Source: CAYMUL01 sp964393605 (GTDB lineage: Bacteria; Bacteroidota; Ignavibacteria; Ignavibacteriales; Ignavibacteriaceae). Taken from it: 64,000 nucleotides of DNA. Position numbers and translations under genes: made by a program. Location of the stretch: NCBI GenBank assembly GCA_964393605.1, contig CAYMUL010000016.1, positions 3,793-67,792 of the forward strand. Direction: 5' to 3'. Shown here in pieces: positions 1-8,136 of this stretch. Within the stretch, counting starts at the first letter, position 1. Each line of letters begins with the position of its first letter. The notes below the pieces were generated by a model that was not told where the DNA came from, did no database searches, and worked only from the letters and a program-made list of their open reading frames with translations.

Positions 1-833
1 ATCAACGTTAAAACGATCGGTATCGGTTTTTTTTGTAGTTCAATCCAATTGAAAAAATTTCTGTTCAACTGAAACACCGAACGAACGTAATGTGGATATG
101 GAAGATTTTCTTGCAGAAATTCCGTTGTGCTGTCGATTGACTCTACACTGTTTAATTGAAGTTCAAAACCGGATGCCGCATTTTGAAACTCGAAAAGATT
201 TTGAAATTGTTCAAAGTCTATAAACACAAATGCATCATCAAACTTTGCCCAACCGCTTTGAAAAATCCCTGTTACCGTGAATGCTTCAATCACAACATTG
301 TTCGGGTTAAAAATTCTTTTGTCTTGATTCAAAGAAAAGATATTTAGTTGATCACCGATTTTAATTTTCATTTTATCCGCAAGCGTTTTACCGATAACGA
401 TATTGGAATTATTTCGCAGTTCAAAATTTCCTTCCAATAATTGAAGCGACTTTTTATTCTTAAAAAAATTTTCGGATACACCTTTTACAGTAGTTCCCTC
501 CTGAATCCCCGACTTCGATACGATGCCAATTTGTGTACAAAAAGGTTCAATCGATTTCAAATTATTTTGGAGTGAGTTGGTGATAAAATTATTCGATCTT
601 TCGTAACCGATAATTTTGTTATTCCCAAAACCGGAAATTTGAATGTGAGAATCAAGATTCAATATCTTCTCCGAAACCATATTTTCAAACCCGTTGAGCA
701 CGCTCAAAGTAATTATGAGCGTCGCAACTCCGAGCGAAATTCCCGCAATGGAAATAGCGGAAAAGAAGGAAAATGAACCCTCCTTCTGCTTGTTTTGAAG
801 AAATCTTTTTGTGATGAAGAATGAAATCGACAT
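1..833 (-). CDS. LolC/LolE-type ABC transporter permease (FtsX family), partial
   Basis: Reading the minus strand from the ATG at 831-833 gives a frame open for 277 codons that runs off the left edge, so the C-terminal half is missing. It starts with a short basic cytosolic tail (MSISFFITKRFLQNKQ), then a first membrane segment (about residues 22-45, ending TLIITLSVLNGFE), then a long periplasmic MacB-type domain with NIVIGKTLADKM and EAFTVTGIFQSGW. Near residue 265 the string WIELQKKPIPIVLTL, characteristic of LolC/LolE just before the second membrane helix, is reached. The family extracts lipoproteins from the inner membrane together with the ATPase LolD, which is not in view. Family assignment is firm; the exact substrate is inferred. 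Confidence 0.9.
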   Translation of the reverse strand, partial: MSISFFITKRFLQNKQKEGSFSFFSAISIAGISLGVATLIITLSVLNGFENMVSEKILNLDSHIQISGFGNNKIIGYERSNNFITNSLQNNLKSIEPFCTQIGIVSKSGIQEGTTVKGVSENFFKNKKSLQLLEGNFELRNNSNIVIGKTLADKMKIKIGDQLNIFSLNQDKRIFNPNNVVIEAFTVTGIFQSGWAKFDDAFVFIDFEQFQNLFEFQNAASGFELQLNSVESIDSTTEFLQENLPYPHYVRSVFQLNRNFFNWIELQKKPIPIVLTL

Positions 834-983
834 AATATTAAATGTAAAATACCATTTGAATTTTAATGATGGAACAGATTTATTTTCAGATTTCCGCGAA
901 TATCGAACAAAATTAAATCTATCTACTTCCTTTCTTTACCCTGAATTTGAACAGATGTCTTTGAATTTCCTTCAAAAATTAAA

Positions 984-1012
984 TTGTGTTGTTTTCGCGT
1001 AAGGGCTATATT
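984..1012 (+). promoter_or_regulatory. Candidate sigma-70 promoter of the tRNA operon
   Basis: TTGTGT at 984-989 and TATATT at 1007-1012 are separated by 17 bases. This is the only reasonable -35/-10 pair seen between the divergent permease gene and the tRNA cluster. The match is weak at -35, so this is an inference from spacing and position. Confidence 0.3.
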
Positions 1013-1090
1013 TACAAGCCTGTTTTGAAAAAATATGCAATCTCAATGCGGGGAAAAATAAACCGGCAATGAAACCAAGTTCTTGAATAT

Positions 1091-1363
1091 TGAAAAAAAT
1101 AATTCGGGGCGTAGCGTAGCCCGGTTCATCGCGTCCCGACTTTNNNNNNNNNNNNNNNNNNNNNNNNNNNNNNNNNNNNNNNNNNNNNNNNNNNNNNNNN
1201 NNNNNNNNNNNNNNNNNNNNNNNNNNNNNNNNNNNNNNNNNNNTTCTTAAAAGATTGAAAAAAATAATTCGGGGCGTAGCGTAGCCCGGTTCATCGCGTC
1301 CCGACTTTGTCGGGAAGGTCGCAATGAAAAACACGTGTTCTTAAAAGATTGAAAAAAATAATT
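1091..1363 (+). repeat. Tandem repeats containing truncated tRNA-Pro 5' halves, interrupted by a gap
   Basis: The first 29 bases of tRNA-Pro (acceptor 5' strand and D arm, starting CGGGGCGTAGCG) recur at 1105 and 1270 before the intact gene at 1364. The last two starts are 94 bases apart. In the extra copies the anticodon arm is replaced by the palindrome TCCCGACTTTGTCGGGA, followed by AAGGTCGCA and then unrelated sequence; there is no T arm or 3' acceptor strand. The flanking sequence (TTCTTAAAAGATTG and the A-run) is repeated too. The copies sit in the leader of the tRNA operon. The true copy number is unknown because the scaffold gap lies inside the array. Confidence 0.85.
1144..1243. other. 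Assembly gap (100 N)
   Basis: Exactly 100 consecutive N, the usual placeholder for a gap of unknown size. It falls inside the tandem tRNA-Pro-like repeat, which is probably why assembly failed here. Distances across it are not reliable. Confidence 0.98.
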
Positions 1364-1439
1364 CGGGGCGTAGCGTAGCCCGGTTCATCGCGCCTGCTTT
1401 GGGAGCAGGAGGTCGCAGGTTCGAATCCTGCCGCCCCGA
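1364..1439 (+). tRNA. tRNA-Pro (anticodon UGG)
   Basis: Acceptor strands CGGGGCG (1364-1370) and CGCCCCG (1432-1438) pair fully, with discriminator A1439. The anticodon stem CCTGC/GCAGG encloses the loop TTTGGGA, giving anticodon TGG. The T arm contains GGTTCGAATCC. CCA is not encoded. It is the first gene of a four-tRNA cluster and the source of the truncated upstream copies. Confidence 0.95.
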
Positions 1440-1450
1440 CAAAAAATCCT

Positions 1451-1524
<74 letters not shown>

Positions 1525-1548
1525 CAAAATTATTGTTCTTTTTTACAT

Positions 1549-1624
1549 GGTGAGTGTAGCTCAGTTGGTTAGAGCATCAGGTTGTGGCCCTGAGGGCCGT
1601 GGGTTCAAGTCCCATCACTCACCC
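1549..1624 (+). tRNA. tRNA-His (anticodon GUG)
   Basis: Acceptor GTGAGTG (1550-1556) pairs with CACTCAC (1616-1622). The extra G at 1549 can be the histidine-specific G-1 opposite discriminator C1623. Anticodon stem TCAGG/CCTGA with loop TTGTGGC gives GTG. Third gene of the tRNA cluster. Confidence 0.95.
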
Positions 1625-1655
1625 AACCTGAATTCATATTAGTTATTAGTTGACT

Positions 1656-1730
1656 GGCCCCTTCGTCTAGTGGTTAGGACATCGCCCTTTCACGGCGGTA
1701 ACAGGGGTTCAAATCCCCTAGGGGTCACCA
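1656..1730 (+). tRNA. tRNA-Glu (anticodon UUC), CCA encoded
   Basis: Acceptor GGCCCCT (1656-1662) pairs with AGGGGTC (1720-1726), discriminator A1727, followed by an encoded CCA at 1728-1730. Anticodon stem TCGCC/GGCGG with loop CTTTCAC gives TTC. It is the last gene of the cluster and is followed at once by a terminator. Confidence 0.95.
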
Positions 1731-1735
1731 GTATT

Positions 1736-1772
1736 AGCCGTTTCATTTTTTTTGAAACGGCTTTTTTATTTT
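1736..1772 (+). terminator. Rho-independent terminator of the tRNA operon
   Basis: A perfect 10-bp stem AGCCGTTTCA (1736-1745) / TGAAACGGCT (1753-1762) with a T-only loop is followed by a T-rich tract. It begins six bases after tRNA-Glu. Confidence 0.9.
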
Positions 1773-1844
1773 AAACCATTTTATTCCGACTGATTATCTT
1801 TCGAAAATTATTATTCACTTTTCTTTTATGGAACGGAGATTGAA

Positions 1845-3494
1845 ATGAAACTCTTCTTATTCATCACTTTTATTTTTTGTACAATGATTTTCTCTCAACC
1901 CAACAAGACACTTTTTATCAACGGAAGAATCTTTACTGTCAACACGGCGCAGCCCTTCGCCGATGCAGTTGTTGTTGAAGGAAATAAAATTGTGTTCGTA
2001 GGTTCAACGCAAGATGCGATGAGCAGAGTTGACGACCGCGATGAAATTGTTGACTTAAAAGGAAAACTGATGTTGCCCGGATTTATTGACAACCACGTTC
2101 ACTTTTCCGGCGGTGGAAATTATTTACTCGGTTTGGATTTGCGCCCCGCGAAAAGCATTGAAGAGTTCAGAAATATTTTAAAAGATTATGTTGCAAAGAA
2201 TCCCGGCAAATGGATCATCGGCGGAAATTGGAATCATGAAAATTGGGAGAAGACCGATCTTCCTACGAAAGAGATGATTGACGACATCGCGCCCGATCAA
2301 CCTGTATTCGTGAATCGTTTAGATGGACACATGGCACTTGCAAATTCTTACGCAATAAAACTTGCCGGAGTTACGAAAGATACAGAAAGCCCCGCAGGTG
2401 GATTAATTGTTAAAGATCCAAAAACAGGAGAGCCGACCGGAATTTTTAAAGATAATGCGATGAGTTTTATTTATGCTAAAGTGCCTGATCAATCTGCCGA
2501 AGATAATTATCGTGCCGTTACTGCTGCTTTAAAACATGCTAACGAATTAGGATTAACAAGCATTCAAGATATTACAGGCTGGATGGATTTGGAAACCTAC
2601 AAAAAATTGGAGGCGGAAAACAAATTGACATGTAGAATGTTCACACGAATGCCGATTAGTTCTTATTCTAAATTGATTGATCGAAAATTACAAATCGGTT
2701 CAGGTTCCGATTTGATAAAGATGGGTTCGTTAAAAGGTTTTGCCGATGGTTCGCTCGGTTCAAGTACGGCGTGGTTGCATGAACCTTACACGCAAGATCC
2801 TTCTACAAGCGGATTGCCGATGGATATTATCTCCGACGGAAGTATGGAAAAATGGTGCTTCGATGCGGATGCAAATCATCTGCAACTCAGCATTCATTCA
2901 ATCGGCGATAAAGCAAACTCTTACATGCTCGATCTTTTTGCAAAAATAAAAAATCAAAATCCAAATTGGGATAGAAGATTCCGTTTGGAACATGCGCAAC
3001 ATGTAAAGTTTGAAGACATTCCCCGTTTGGCAGAAATCGGAGTGATTGCATCCGCGCAGCCGTATCATTGCATCGATGACGGAGTTTGGGCGGAGAAGAG
3101 AATCGGTCCCGAACGGATTAAATATACATATCCCTTCAGATCATTTTTGGATGCCGGAGTGAAACTCTGTTTCGGAAGCGATTGGGATGTTGCACCGCTC
3201 GATCCGATTTTAGGAATTTACGCCGCAGTTACAAGAAGAACGCTCGATGATAAAAATCCTGAAGGATGGGTTCCTGAACAAAAAATTACTGTCGAAGAAG
3301 CAATCGCATGTTACACTATAAATAATGCGTACGCTTCATTCGAAGAAAAAATTAAAGGAAGTATTGAAGTTGGGAAACTTGCAGATTTTGTCGTTCTCTC
3401 CGATGACATTCTTACAATTGATCCTATAAAAATTCAGGATACAAAAGTAGTGATGACAATCTTTGATGGTAAAATTATCTACACAAGAAAATAG
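1845..3494 (+). CDS. Exported amidohydrolase, YtcJ-like (Amidohydro_3)
   Basis: A 549-residue metal-dependent hydrolase of the YtcJ/Amidohydro_3 family. After a signal peptide (residues 1-17, cut near FSQ) come the family hallmarks: LPGFIDNHVHFSGG with metal-binding H84 and H86, GGNWNHENW, LGLTSIQDITGW, LEHAQHV, and the C-terminal GSDWDVAPLDPILG followed by the small beta-sandwich (GSIEVGKLADFVVL). Family members hydrolyse amide or related C-N bonds; the substrate cannot be told from sequence. The start is supported by GGAGATTGAA before the ATG. It is a single-gene unit after the tRNA terminator. The export signal suggests periplasmic action. Confidence 0.92.
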   Translation: MKLFLFITFIFCTMIFSQPNKTLFINGRIFTVNTAQPFADAVVVEGNKIVFVGSTQDAMSRVDDRDEIVDLKGKLMLPGFIDNHVHFSGGGNYLLGLDLRPAKSIEEFRNILKDYVAKNPGKWIIGGNWNHENWEKTDLPTKEMIDDIAPDQPVFVNRLDGHMALANSYAIKLAGVTKDTESPAGGLIVKDPKTGEPTGIFKDNAMSFIYAKVPDQSAEDNYRAVTAALKHANELGLTSIQDITGWMDLETYKKLEAENKLTCRMFTRMPISSYSKLIDRKLQIGSGSDLIKMGSLKGFADGSLGSSTAWLHEPYTQDPSTSGLPMDIISDGSMEKWCFDADANHLQLSIHSIGDKANSYMLDLFAKIKNQNPNWDRRFRLEHAQHVKFEDIPRLAEIGVIASAQPYHCIDDGVWAEKRIGPERIKYTYPFRSFLDAGVKLCFGSDWDVAPLDPILGIYAAVTRRTLDDKNPEGWVPEQKITVEEAIACYTINNAYASFEEKIKGSIEVGKLADFVVLSDDILTIDPIKIQDTKVVMTIFDGKIIYTRK

Positions 3495-3629
3495 AAAATA
3501 TTTATGAAGTTGAATTTTCCGTAGCACAGATTTGAATTCTGTGCAGCGGAGTTTATTTTTACCAACTCCGTGCGGGAGAATTTATCTCGACGAAAAAATT
3601 TGTGCTGATGAAATAGAGTGCAATAAACT

Positions 3630-4217
3630 TTACTTCAACAAATCCTCAGCACGTTTTTTCAGTTCACCGTTTTGAAGGTACTTGTAAATAAATTTACCGG
3701 GGCAGGCAGTCTGCGCATAGTCGCGATGCCCGCCGAGTGAATCGAGAGGAATGTTGAAAGTTTTAGAGGAGTAGGCAATCATGCTTATTAAAGCATTCAA
3801 CTGCGGTTCGGGAATATCATTCTCATCAAAATTTCCGATGCAAGAAATTAAGAGATGCCCGGTCGGGTCGTATGTTGTTGCAGTCTCACCAACGGTAAAA
3901 ACATTTCTTCCTTCAAAAATATTTCCTTCATTATCAATTAAATAATGGTAAGGAATGTCAGTCCAATTTCTATCTTTTCCCATTCCCCAAACTTGAGTAT
4001 TTCTAATATGTTCTGCGGCGGTTTTTTTTGTTGGATCAAAATTGGAAGCATCGTGATGAATTGTAATACGAATAGGGATATGTGTGTTGTACGGTTTCGG
4101 AGTTTCCGCTTTCCAATCGCTACGCGGAATTATTTTTAATTCTTCCATACTTCCGCTTGCCGAGCAACTGATGAAATATAAAACCGATAGAGTTGTGAGT
4201 AACAAATATTTTTTCAT
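3630..4217 (-). CDS. N-acetylmuramoyl-L-alanine amidase (Amidase_2/PGRP fold), lipoprotein
   Basis: A 195-residue zinc amidase that cleaves the muramoyl-L-alanine bond in peptidoglycan. The N-terminus is a lipoprotein signal with lipobox FISC (Cys18). The Amidase_2 domain spans about residues 28-180 with the zinc ligands H54 (ITIHHD), H164 (LGGHRDY) and C172 (TACPG), plus the conserved Y90 (IPYHY); all catalytic positions are present. The protein is probably anchored in the outer or inner membrane facing the periplasm, serving in wall turnover. It is the last gene of a six-gene minus-strand operon, 18 bases after ispE. Confidence 0.93.
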   Translation of the reverse strand: MKKYLLLTTLSVLYFISCSASGSMEELKIIPRSDWKAETPKPYNTHIPIRITIHHDASNFDPTKKTAAEHIRNTQVWGMGKDRNWTDIPYHYLIDNEGNIFEGRNVFTVGETATTYDPTGHLLISCIGNFDENDIPEPQLNALISMIAYSSKTFNIPLDSLGGHRDYAQTACPGKFIYKYLQNGELKKRAEDLLK

Positions 4218-4235
4218 TTTCTTCTCCTTAAATAT

Positions 4236-5072
4236 TTATGGACTACTGATAAAAGTCAGATAACCTTTTTTTGAAAAATAATTTTGCAAATAATTCATTG
4301 AAGAATCGTCATCAAAGATACCGAAGAGAGTAGAGCCGCTTCCGCTCATCTGCGAATAGATTGCGCCGTGCTGGTTCATTTCTTTTTTTATCTTTTCAAT
4401 TTCGGGATGAGCGCTAAAAACCGGAACTTCGAAATCATTCGTTAATTTTTTGAATAGAATATTTATATCTACTATTTCGTCTTTAAAATTTCTTAAAGAA
4501 TATTTTGTCATTTGAGGCGAGATGTTTTGAAATGCCCAAGCTGTGTTTATGTGAATGTTTGGATTGACCAATAAAATCGGGTACGGAATTTTAAGAGAGA
4601 GAGGAGTAATAATCTCACCGCGTCCTTCCGTGAAGCAGGGTTTGCCGTAAATAAAAAATGGAACATCCGAGCCGAGATTTAATGCAAGCGTTTTAAGTTT
4701 TGCAGTTTCAAAATTTAGTTCGAATAAATTATTCAGAGCGATGAGCGTTGCCGCCGCATCAGAACTGCCTCCTCCCAATCCAGCCCCCGTAGGAATATTT
4801 TTTTTCAGCATTACTTTGCAGTGCAATTTTTGTTTAGTTTCTTCCTCAAGTAGTTGTATTGCTTTTATAATTAAGTTGGATTCTATTTCAGTTTTCAGGA
4901 ATTCGTTGTCCGTTTCGAACTCTGTGCTTTCCGATTTTTCAAAAACGATTTCGTCAAAAATATTTATCGGATAAAAAATTGTTTCAAGATTATGAAACCC
5001 ATCTTCTCTTTTCGAAACTATATTCAAGCCAAGATTTATTTTTGCTGGCGTGCGAACTTCAATTCGATCCAT
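4236..5072 (-). CDS. ispE: 4-diphosphocytidyl-2-C-methyl-D-erythritol kinase
   Basis: A GHMP kinase of 278 residues, the usual length for IspE. It phosphorylates the 2-hydroxyl of CDP-methylerythritol in the non-mevalonate isoprenoid pathway. The signature PAKINLGL places the active-site Lys at residue 11; the ATP-binding glycine-rich loop PTGAGLGGGSSDAAA covers about residues 94-108; the catalytic base Asp136 is in GSDVPFF. Its start overlaps the end of the homocysteine S-methyltransferase-family gene by 14 bases, so the two are translationally coupled. Confidence 0.96.
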   Translation of the reverse strand: MDRIEVRTPAKINLGLNIVSKREDGFHNLETIFYPINIFDEIVFEKSESTEFETDNEFLKTEIESNLIIKAIQLLEEETKQKLHCKVMLKKNIPTGAGLGGGSSDAAATLIALNNLFELNFETAKLKTLALNLGSDVPFFIYGKPCFTEGRGEIITPLSLKIPYPILLVNPNIHINTAWAFQNISPQMTKYSLRNFKDEIVDINILFKKLTNDFEVPVFSAHPEIEKIKKEMNQHGAIYSQMSGSGSTLFGIFDDDSSMNYLQNYFSKKGYLTFISSP

Positions 5073-5892
5073 AGAAATAATTTTTTAGTTGCGAAATATG
5101 TTTTGGCGATGAACCGCAGCACGCCCCGATAAATGAAGGCTTAAACGCGATATGATTTTTTATTTGTGTAATATATTTTTGGGGAGAGATTTCACACTCG
5201 ATGAATTCAGTGTTGTAATTTCCTCCGCCGCAGTTGAGATAAAATCCCCAATTAAAATCTTGCAGTAAAGATTTGTTCATTTTTTCAAAGACATCAAAAG
5301 TAATGCAGTTCAATCCGACTGCAATGGCGTTTGAATCTCCGCACATGCGAAGAACATCGATTAATTTTTCTCCCGATAATATTTTCAAATCGCGATTAAA
5401 AAAAATACTCATCACGAACGGGATATTTTCTTTATCGCAATAATTTGAAATAAATTTTATTTCATCGAGATGGCTTTGAGTTTCGTTCAAAACAAAATCA
5501 ACACCGCACTCAAAAAGATTGGAAATATGTTCTGCGTGATTTCTTTCAAGTTCTTTGTGTGAAATTTTTCTTTCCGATTGATAACAATCTTCCGCAGGCG
5601 CATTTGAACCGGCAACTAAAACTTTCTTTCCTTTTGCCGCATCAATCGCAAGTTGCACAGATTCTTTTACAATTTTTTTTGGATTTAATTTCAGTAATGA
5701 CTCTTTCACCGCGATAGGATTTGTGCGGAAAGTATTTGTTGCAATTATATCCGCTCCGGCGGAAATATATTTTTTGTGAAGCTCAAAAACTTTTTGTGGA
5801 TTTGTAAGATTAAAAATGCTCGACCATAAAACCGGATGTGCGCGCCGCCGTTTATTTATCAACTGCGAACCGATTGCTCCGTCAAGTATCAT
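5059..5892 (-). CDS. Homocysteine S-methyltransferase family protein
   Basis: A (beta/alpha)8 barrel methyltransferase domain like those of MetH N-terminus, BhmT and MmuM, which transfer a methyl group to a thiol held by zinc. Visible signatures are MILDGAIGSQL at the N-terminus, GADIIATNTFRTN, LNETQSHLDE, VGLNCITFD and GACCGSSPKHI; the Cys of GLNC and the Cys pair of GACCG are the zinc ligands. A longer frame begins at 6003 but overlaps the upstream glycosyltransferase by 59 bases and adds a tail unlike the family. The ATG at 5890-5892 follows AGAGAAAG and starts right at the domain, so it is preferred. The methyl donor is not predictable. It sits oddly within an LPS/isoprenoid operon. Confidence 0.87.
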   Translation of the reverse strand: MILDGAIGSQLINKRRRAHPVLWSSIFNLTNPQKVFELHKKYISAGADIIATNTFRTNPIAVKESLLKLNPKKIVKESVQLAIDAAKGKKVLVAGSNAPAEDCYQSERKISHKELERNHAEHISNLFECGVDFVLNETQSHLDEIKFISNYCDKENIPFVMSIFFNRDLKILSGEKLIDVLRMCGDSNAIAVGLNCITFDVFEKMNKSLLQDFNWGFYLNCGGGNYNTEFIECEISPQKYITQIKNHIAFKPSFIGACCGSSPKHISQLKNYFYGSN

Positions 5893-5944
5893 CGGTTTGC
5901 TTTCTCTTGCATATTTGAATAAGAGGGAAAGATGCTTGTTGCTT

Positions 5945-7072
5945 TTATCTTCGGATGTTTTCAAAATAGTGTACGGCTTCTTTTTCAATTCTTTCAAGAT
6001 CAATCATCCGGATACATTCAAGATTGTAAGGACAAACTTTTTTCCAGCAAGGTGAGCAAAAAAGATTTTCGGGAAATAACTTTACACCGCGATCGTATAA
6101 ATCAATTTCAGTCCAGCAGCTCAATCCGAACCAGGCGATAACAAATTTTTTCAGAGCGATTGCGAGATGCATTCCGAATGAATCGCCGGTTATGATAACA
6201 TCGGGAATCGCCTCGTAACATGCGCCTTTGCGAACACCATGATTAGTCGGCGTGTTAATAATTTCATTCCCGAATTTAGATGCGATTAGATTGTTGCGCT
6301 CACTATCTTCCGGTCCGCCGAGCAAAACTATTTTATATTTCTTGTGCGACAAAAACCTTTCAATCAAATGTTGATGTTGCTCGACAGTCATCTTTTTATT
6401 AGGAAAAAGATTTGAACAACCTGTGTTGAATCCGATAACTTTGTCGTCGCTTGTAATTCCGATTTCCTTTTTGTACGATTCAATAAAATTAATTTCATCA
6501 TTAGAAAAATTGAAAGTATAATCGTCCCGTTTGTAATCAACTTCAAAAGTATCGGCTAAATATTCTTGACCGGTAGTGTTATTCACTTTAAACTTTAGAT
6601 GATTATCCATTCCGAGTTGATAGTTGTATTTCGCGCCTTCATTGACGGGAATGATTTTTCCATCGGCGTTCAAACCGAAACCAAGTTTATTTTTTGCATT
6701 CAAAGAATTTAGTAGCGCGCATGAGCGTTGAGATTTATCTACATTCATTGCATAGTCAAATTCCAACTGCGCTAAAATTGAAAGTGATTCAAAATCATAT
6801 TGATAAACATGATCGATAAATTGATTGTGATTAAGCAGAGGAGCCGCTATTTTCAAGGTTATCCAATAGATTGTAGAATCTGGAAACTTTCTTTTTAAAG
6901 CCGGAAGTTGCGCGGTCGTCATCAGAACATCTCCCATTGCGTCGAGATTAATAATCAAAATTTTTGTTCCGATTGGGAGATTATCTTTACAGCCATTCTC
7001 CCAGCAGTTATGATCTTCGAAACATGGTTTGTATCCGTTAAATCTTTTACATGAAGGAATTGGTTTTAACAT
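5945..7072 (-). CDS. Glycosyltransferase family 9 (heptosyltransferase-like) with Cys-rich ends
   Basis: A 375-residue ADP-heptose:LPS heptosyltransferase-like enzyme with the GT-B fold: ILIINLDAMGDVLMTTAQL at residues ~38-56 (N-domain), GFNTGCSNLFPNKK at the start of the C-domain, and the donor-site ITGDSFGMHLAIALKK. The C-terminus holds a Cys cluster (CSPCWKKVCPYNLEC) known in this family. The N-terminal extension (residues 1-35) adds four more cysteines (C8, C17, C23, C28), which is not usual for GT9. The start overlaps the previous gene by 7 bases. Third of three consecutive GT9 genes, presumably building LPS inner core; donor and acceptor are inferred from family only. Confidence 0.9.
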   Translation of the reverse strand: MLKPIPSCKRFNGYKPCFEDHNCWENGCKDNLPIGTKILIINLDAMGDVLMTTAQLPALKRKFPDSTIYWITLKIAAPLLNHNQFIDHVYQYDFESLSILAQLEFDYAMNVDKSQRSCALLNSLNAKNKLGFGLNADGKIIPVNEGAKYNYQLGMDNHLKFKVNNTTGQEYLADTFEVDYKRDDYTFNFSNDEINFIESYKKEIGITSDDKVIGFNTGCSNLFPNKKMTVEQHQHLIERFLSHKKYKIVLLGGPEDSERNNLIASKFGNEIINTPTNHGVRKGACYEAIPDVIITGDSFGMHLAIALKKFVIAWFGLSCWTEIDLYDRGVKLFPENLFCSPCWKKVCPYNLECIRMIDLERIEKEAVHYFENIRR

Positions 7073-8136
7073 TCGGTGAATTGTTTTAAGAATGGATAAA
7101 ATTTTTCAATAACATTTTCGTAAGTGATGTTGTGCAGTGTCGGTTCTTTTGTAACGATTGATTCGAACGGTGAACGATACGGCGACCAAATTTTGTCCTC
7201 CGTGTTGTATTGAACATAAAGCCCGAACACAGGAGTTTTAAACATCGATGCAAGATGCACAACAGAAGTGTCGGGAGTAAAAAGAAAATTTATATGTTTT
7301 ATTATCGCGGCAAATTCTTCAAACGAAGGGGAATAGAAGACGTGAGTTTTTTCATTAGTGATTTGTAACGCTTCTTTCAAATCTCTTGTACTGCAGAGAA
7401 CAAGCGTATCAACATTTTTTTCATTCAAGAATTTAATCAACTTTTTATAGTTCTGAGTTCCCCAATATCTTGCGGCGGAGCCTGCTGAGATATTCACGCC
7501 GACTAAAAATTTCGAATCGGGATATTTATTCTTCCTAAATTGTTCCGCTTTGTAATTCGCTTCTTTCCCGATTGTGTATTGAATGTTTAAAATATTTTTT
7601 GCCGGTTCGAAAGAAAGAAGATCGCTCAACGGAAAATACCGCGCAACGATATGAACGAGTTTCGTGTTTTGCCTGTTCACCGTATGTGTGAACAATTTTC
7701 TGTTGCTCTTTGTGAACGCAAATTTATGCGGTGCTTTCAAAAGCGCAACGAATAAACTCACCGTTGTTGAAACATCATCGTGCAAATCGACAATAACATC
7801 AAACTTATATTGACGCAGAGTTTTCAAAGTATTATAAAAAGATTTTATTCCTCTGTTATAAATAAAAATTTCTCTGAAGTCCGGGTTATTTTGATACACG
7901 AAATAATTATCTTTGCTTGCGAGGATGAAGATGTGGCAATCAATATTCATGCGCAGTTCACGAATCCACGGAGTTGTAACAAGCGCATCGCCGATTCTGT
8001 TCAAACGAATCAGCAACACACGCGAACTCTGGTCTAAATTCGGCAGCGGTGTACCGCGCTGCACAGGGTTGAACAGCAAAAGCAGTTTCAAAAACCAGCG
8101 CTTAAAATTATTTTCGAGATCTTTAAGAAGCCGCAA
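7066..8136 (-). CDS. Glycosyltransferase family 9 (heptosyltransferase-like)
   Basis: A 356-residue GT9 enzyme. VLLIRLNRIGDALVTTPWIREL (residues ~39-60) is the GT9 N-terminal loop, VGVNISAGSAARYW starts the C-domain, and FTPDTSVVHLASMFKTPVFGLY is the nucleotide-sugar site. It lacks the C-terminal cysteine cluster of its two neighbours. It overlaps the next gene by 7 bases and the previous one by 14, so the three GT9 genes are one translational unit. Role inferred: sequential addition of heptose or a related sugar to lipid A core on the cytoplasmic face. Confidence 0.9.
   Translation of the reverse strand: MRLLKDLENNFKRWFLKLLLLFNPVQRGTPLPNLDQSSRVLLIRLNRIGDALVTTPWIRELRMNIDCHIFILASKDNYFVYQNNPDFREIFIYNRGIKSFYNTLKTLRQYKFDVIVDLHDDVSTTVSLFVALLKAPHKFAFTKSNRKLFTHTVNRQNTKLVHIVARYFPLSDLLSFEPAKNILNIQYTIGKEANYKAEQFRKNKYPDSKFLVGVNISAGSAARYWGTQNYKKLIKFLNEKNVDTLVLCSTRDLKEALQITNEKTHVFYSPSFEEFAAIIKHINFLFTPDTSVVHLASMFKTPVFGLYVQYNTEDKIWSPYRSPFESIVTKEPTLHNITYENVIEKFYPFLKQFTEC

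Noticed and set aside
972..1334. Minus-strand open frame across the tRNA leader
   Set aside because: It runs through the 100-N gap and the tRNA-Pro-like repeats, so it is an artefact.
5893..6003. Longer N-terminus of the homocysteine S-methyltransferase-family gene
   Set aside because: It overlaps the upstream glycosyltransferase by 59 bases and adds residues unlike the family; ATG 5892 has a better ribosome site.
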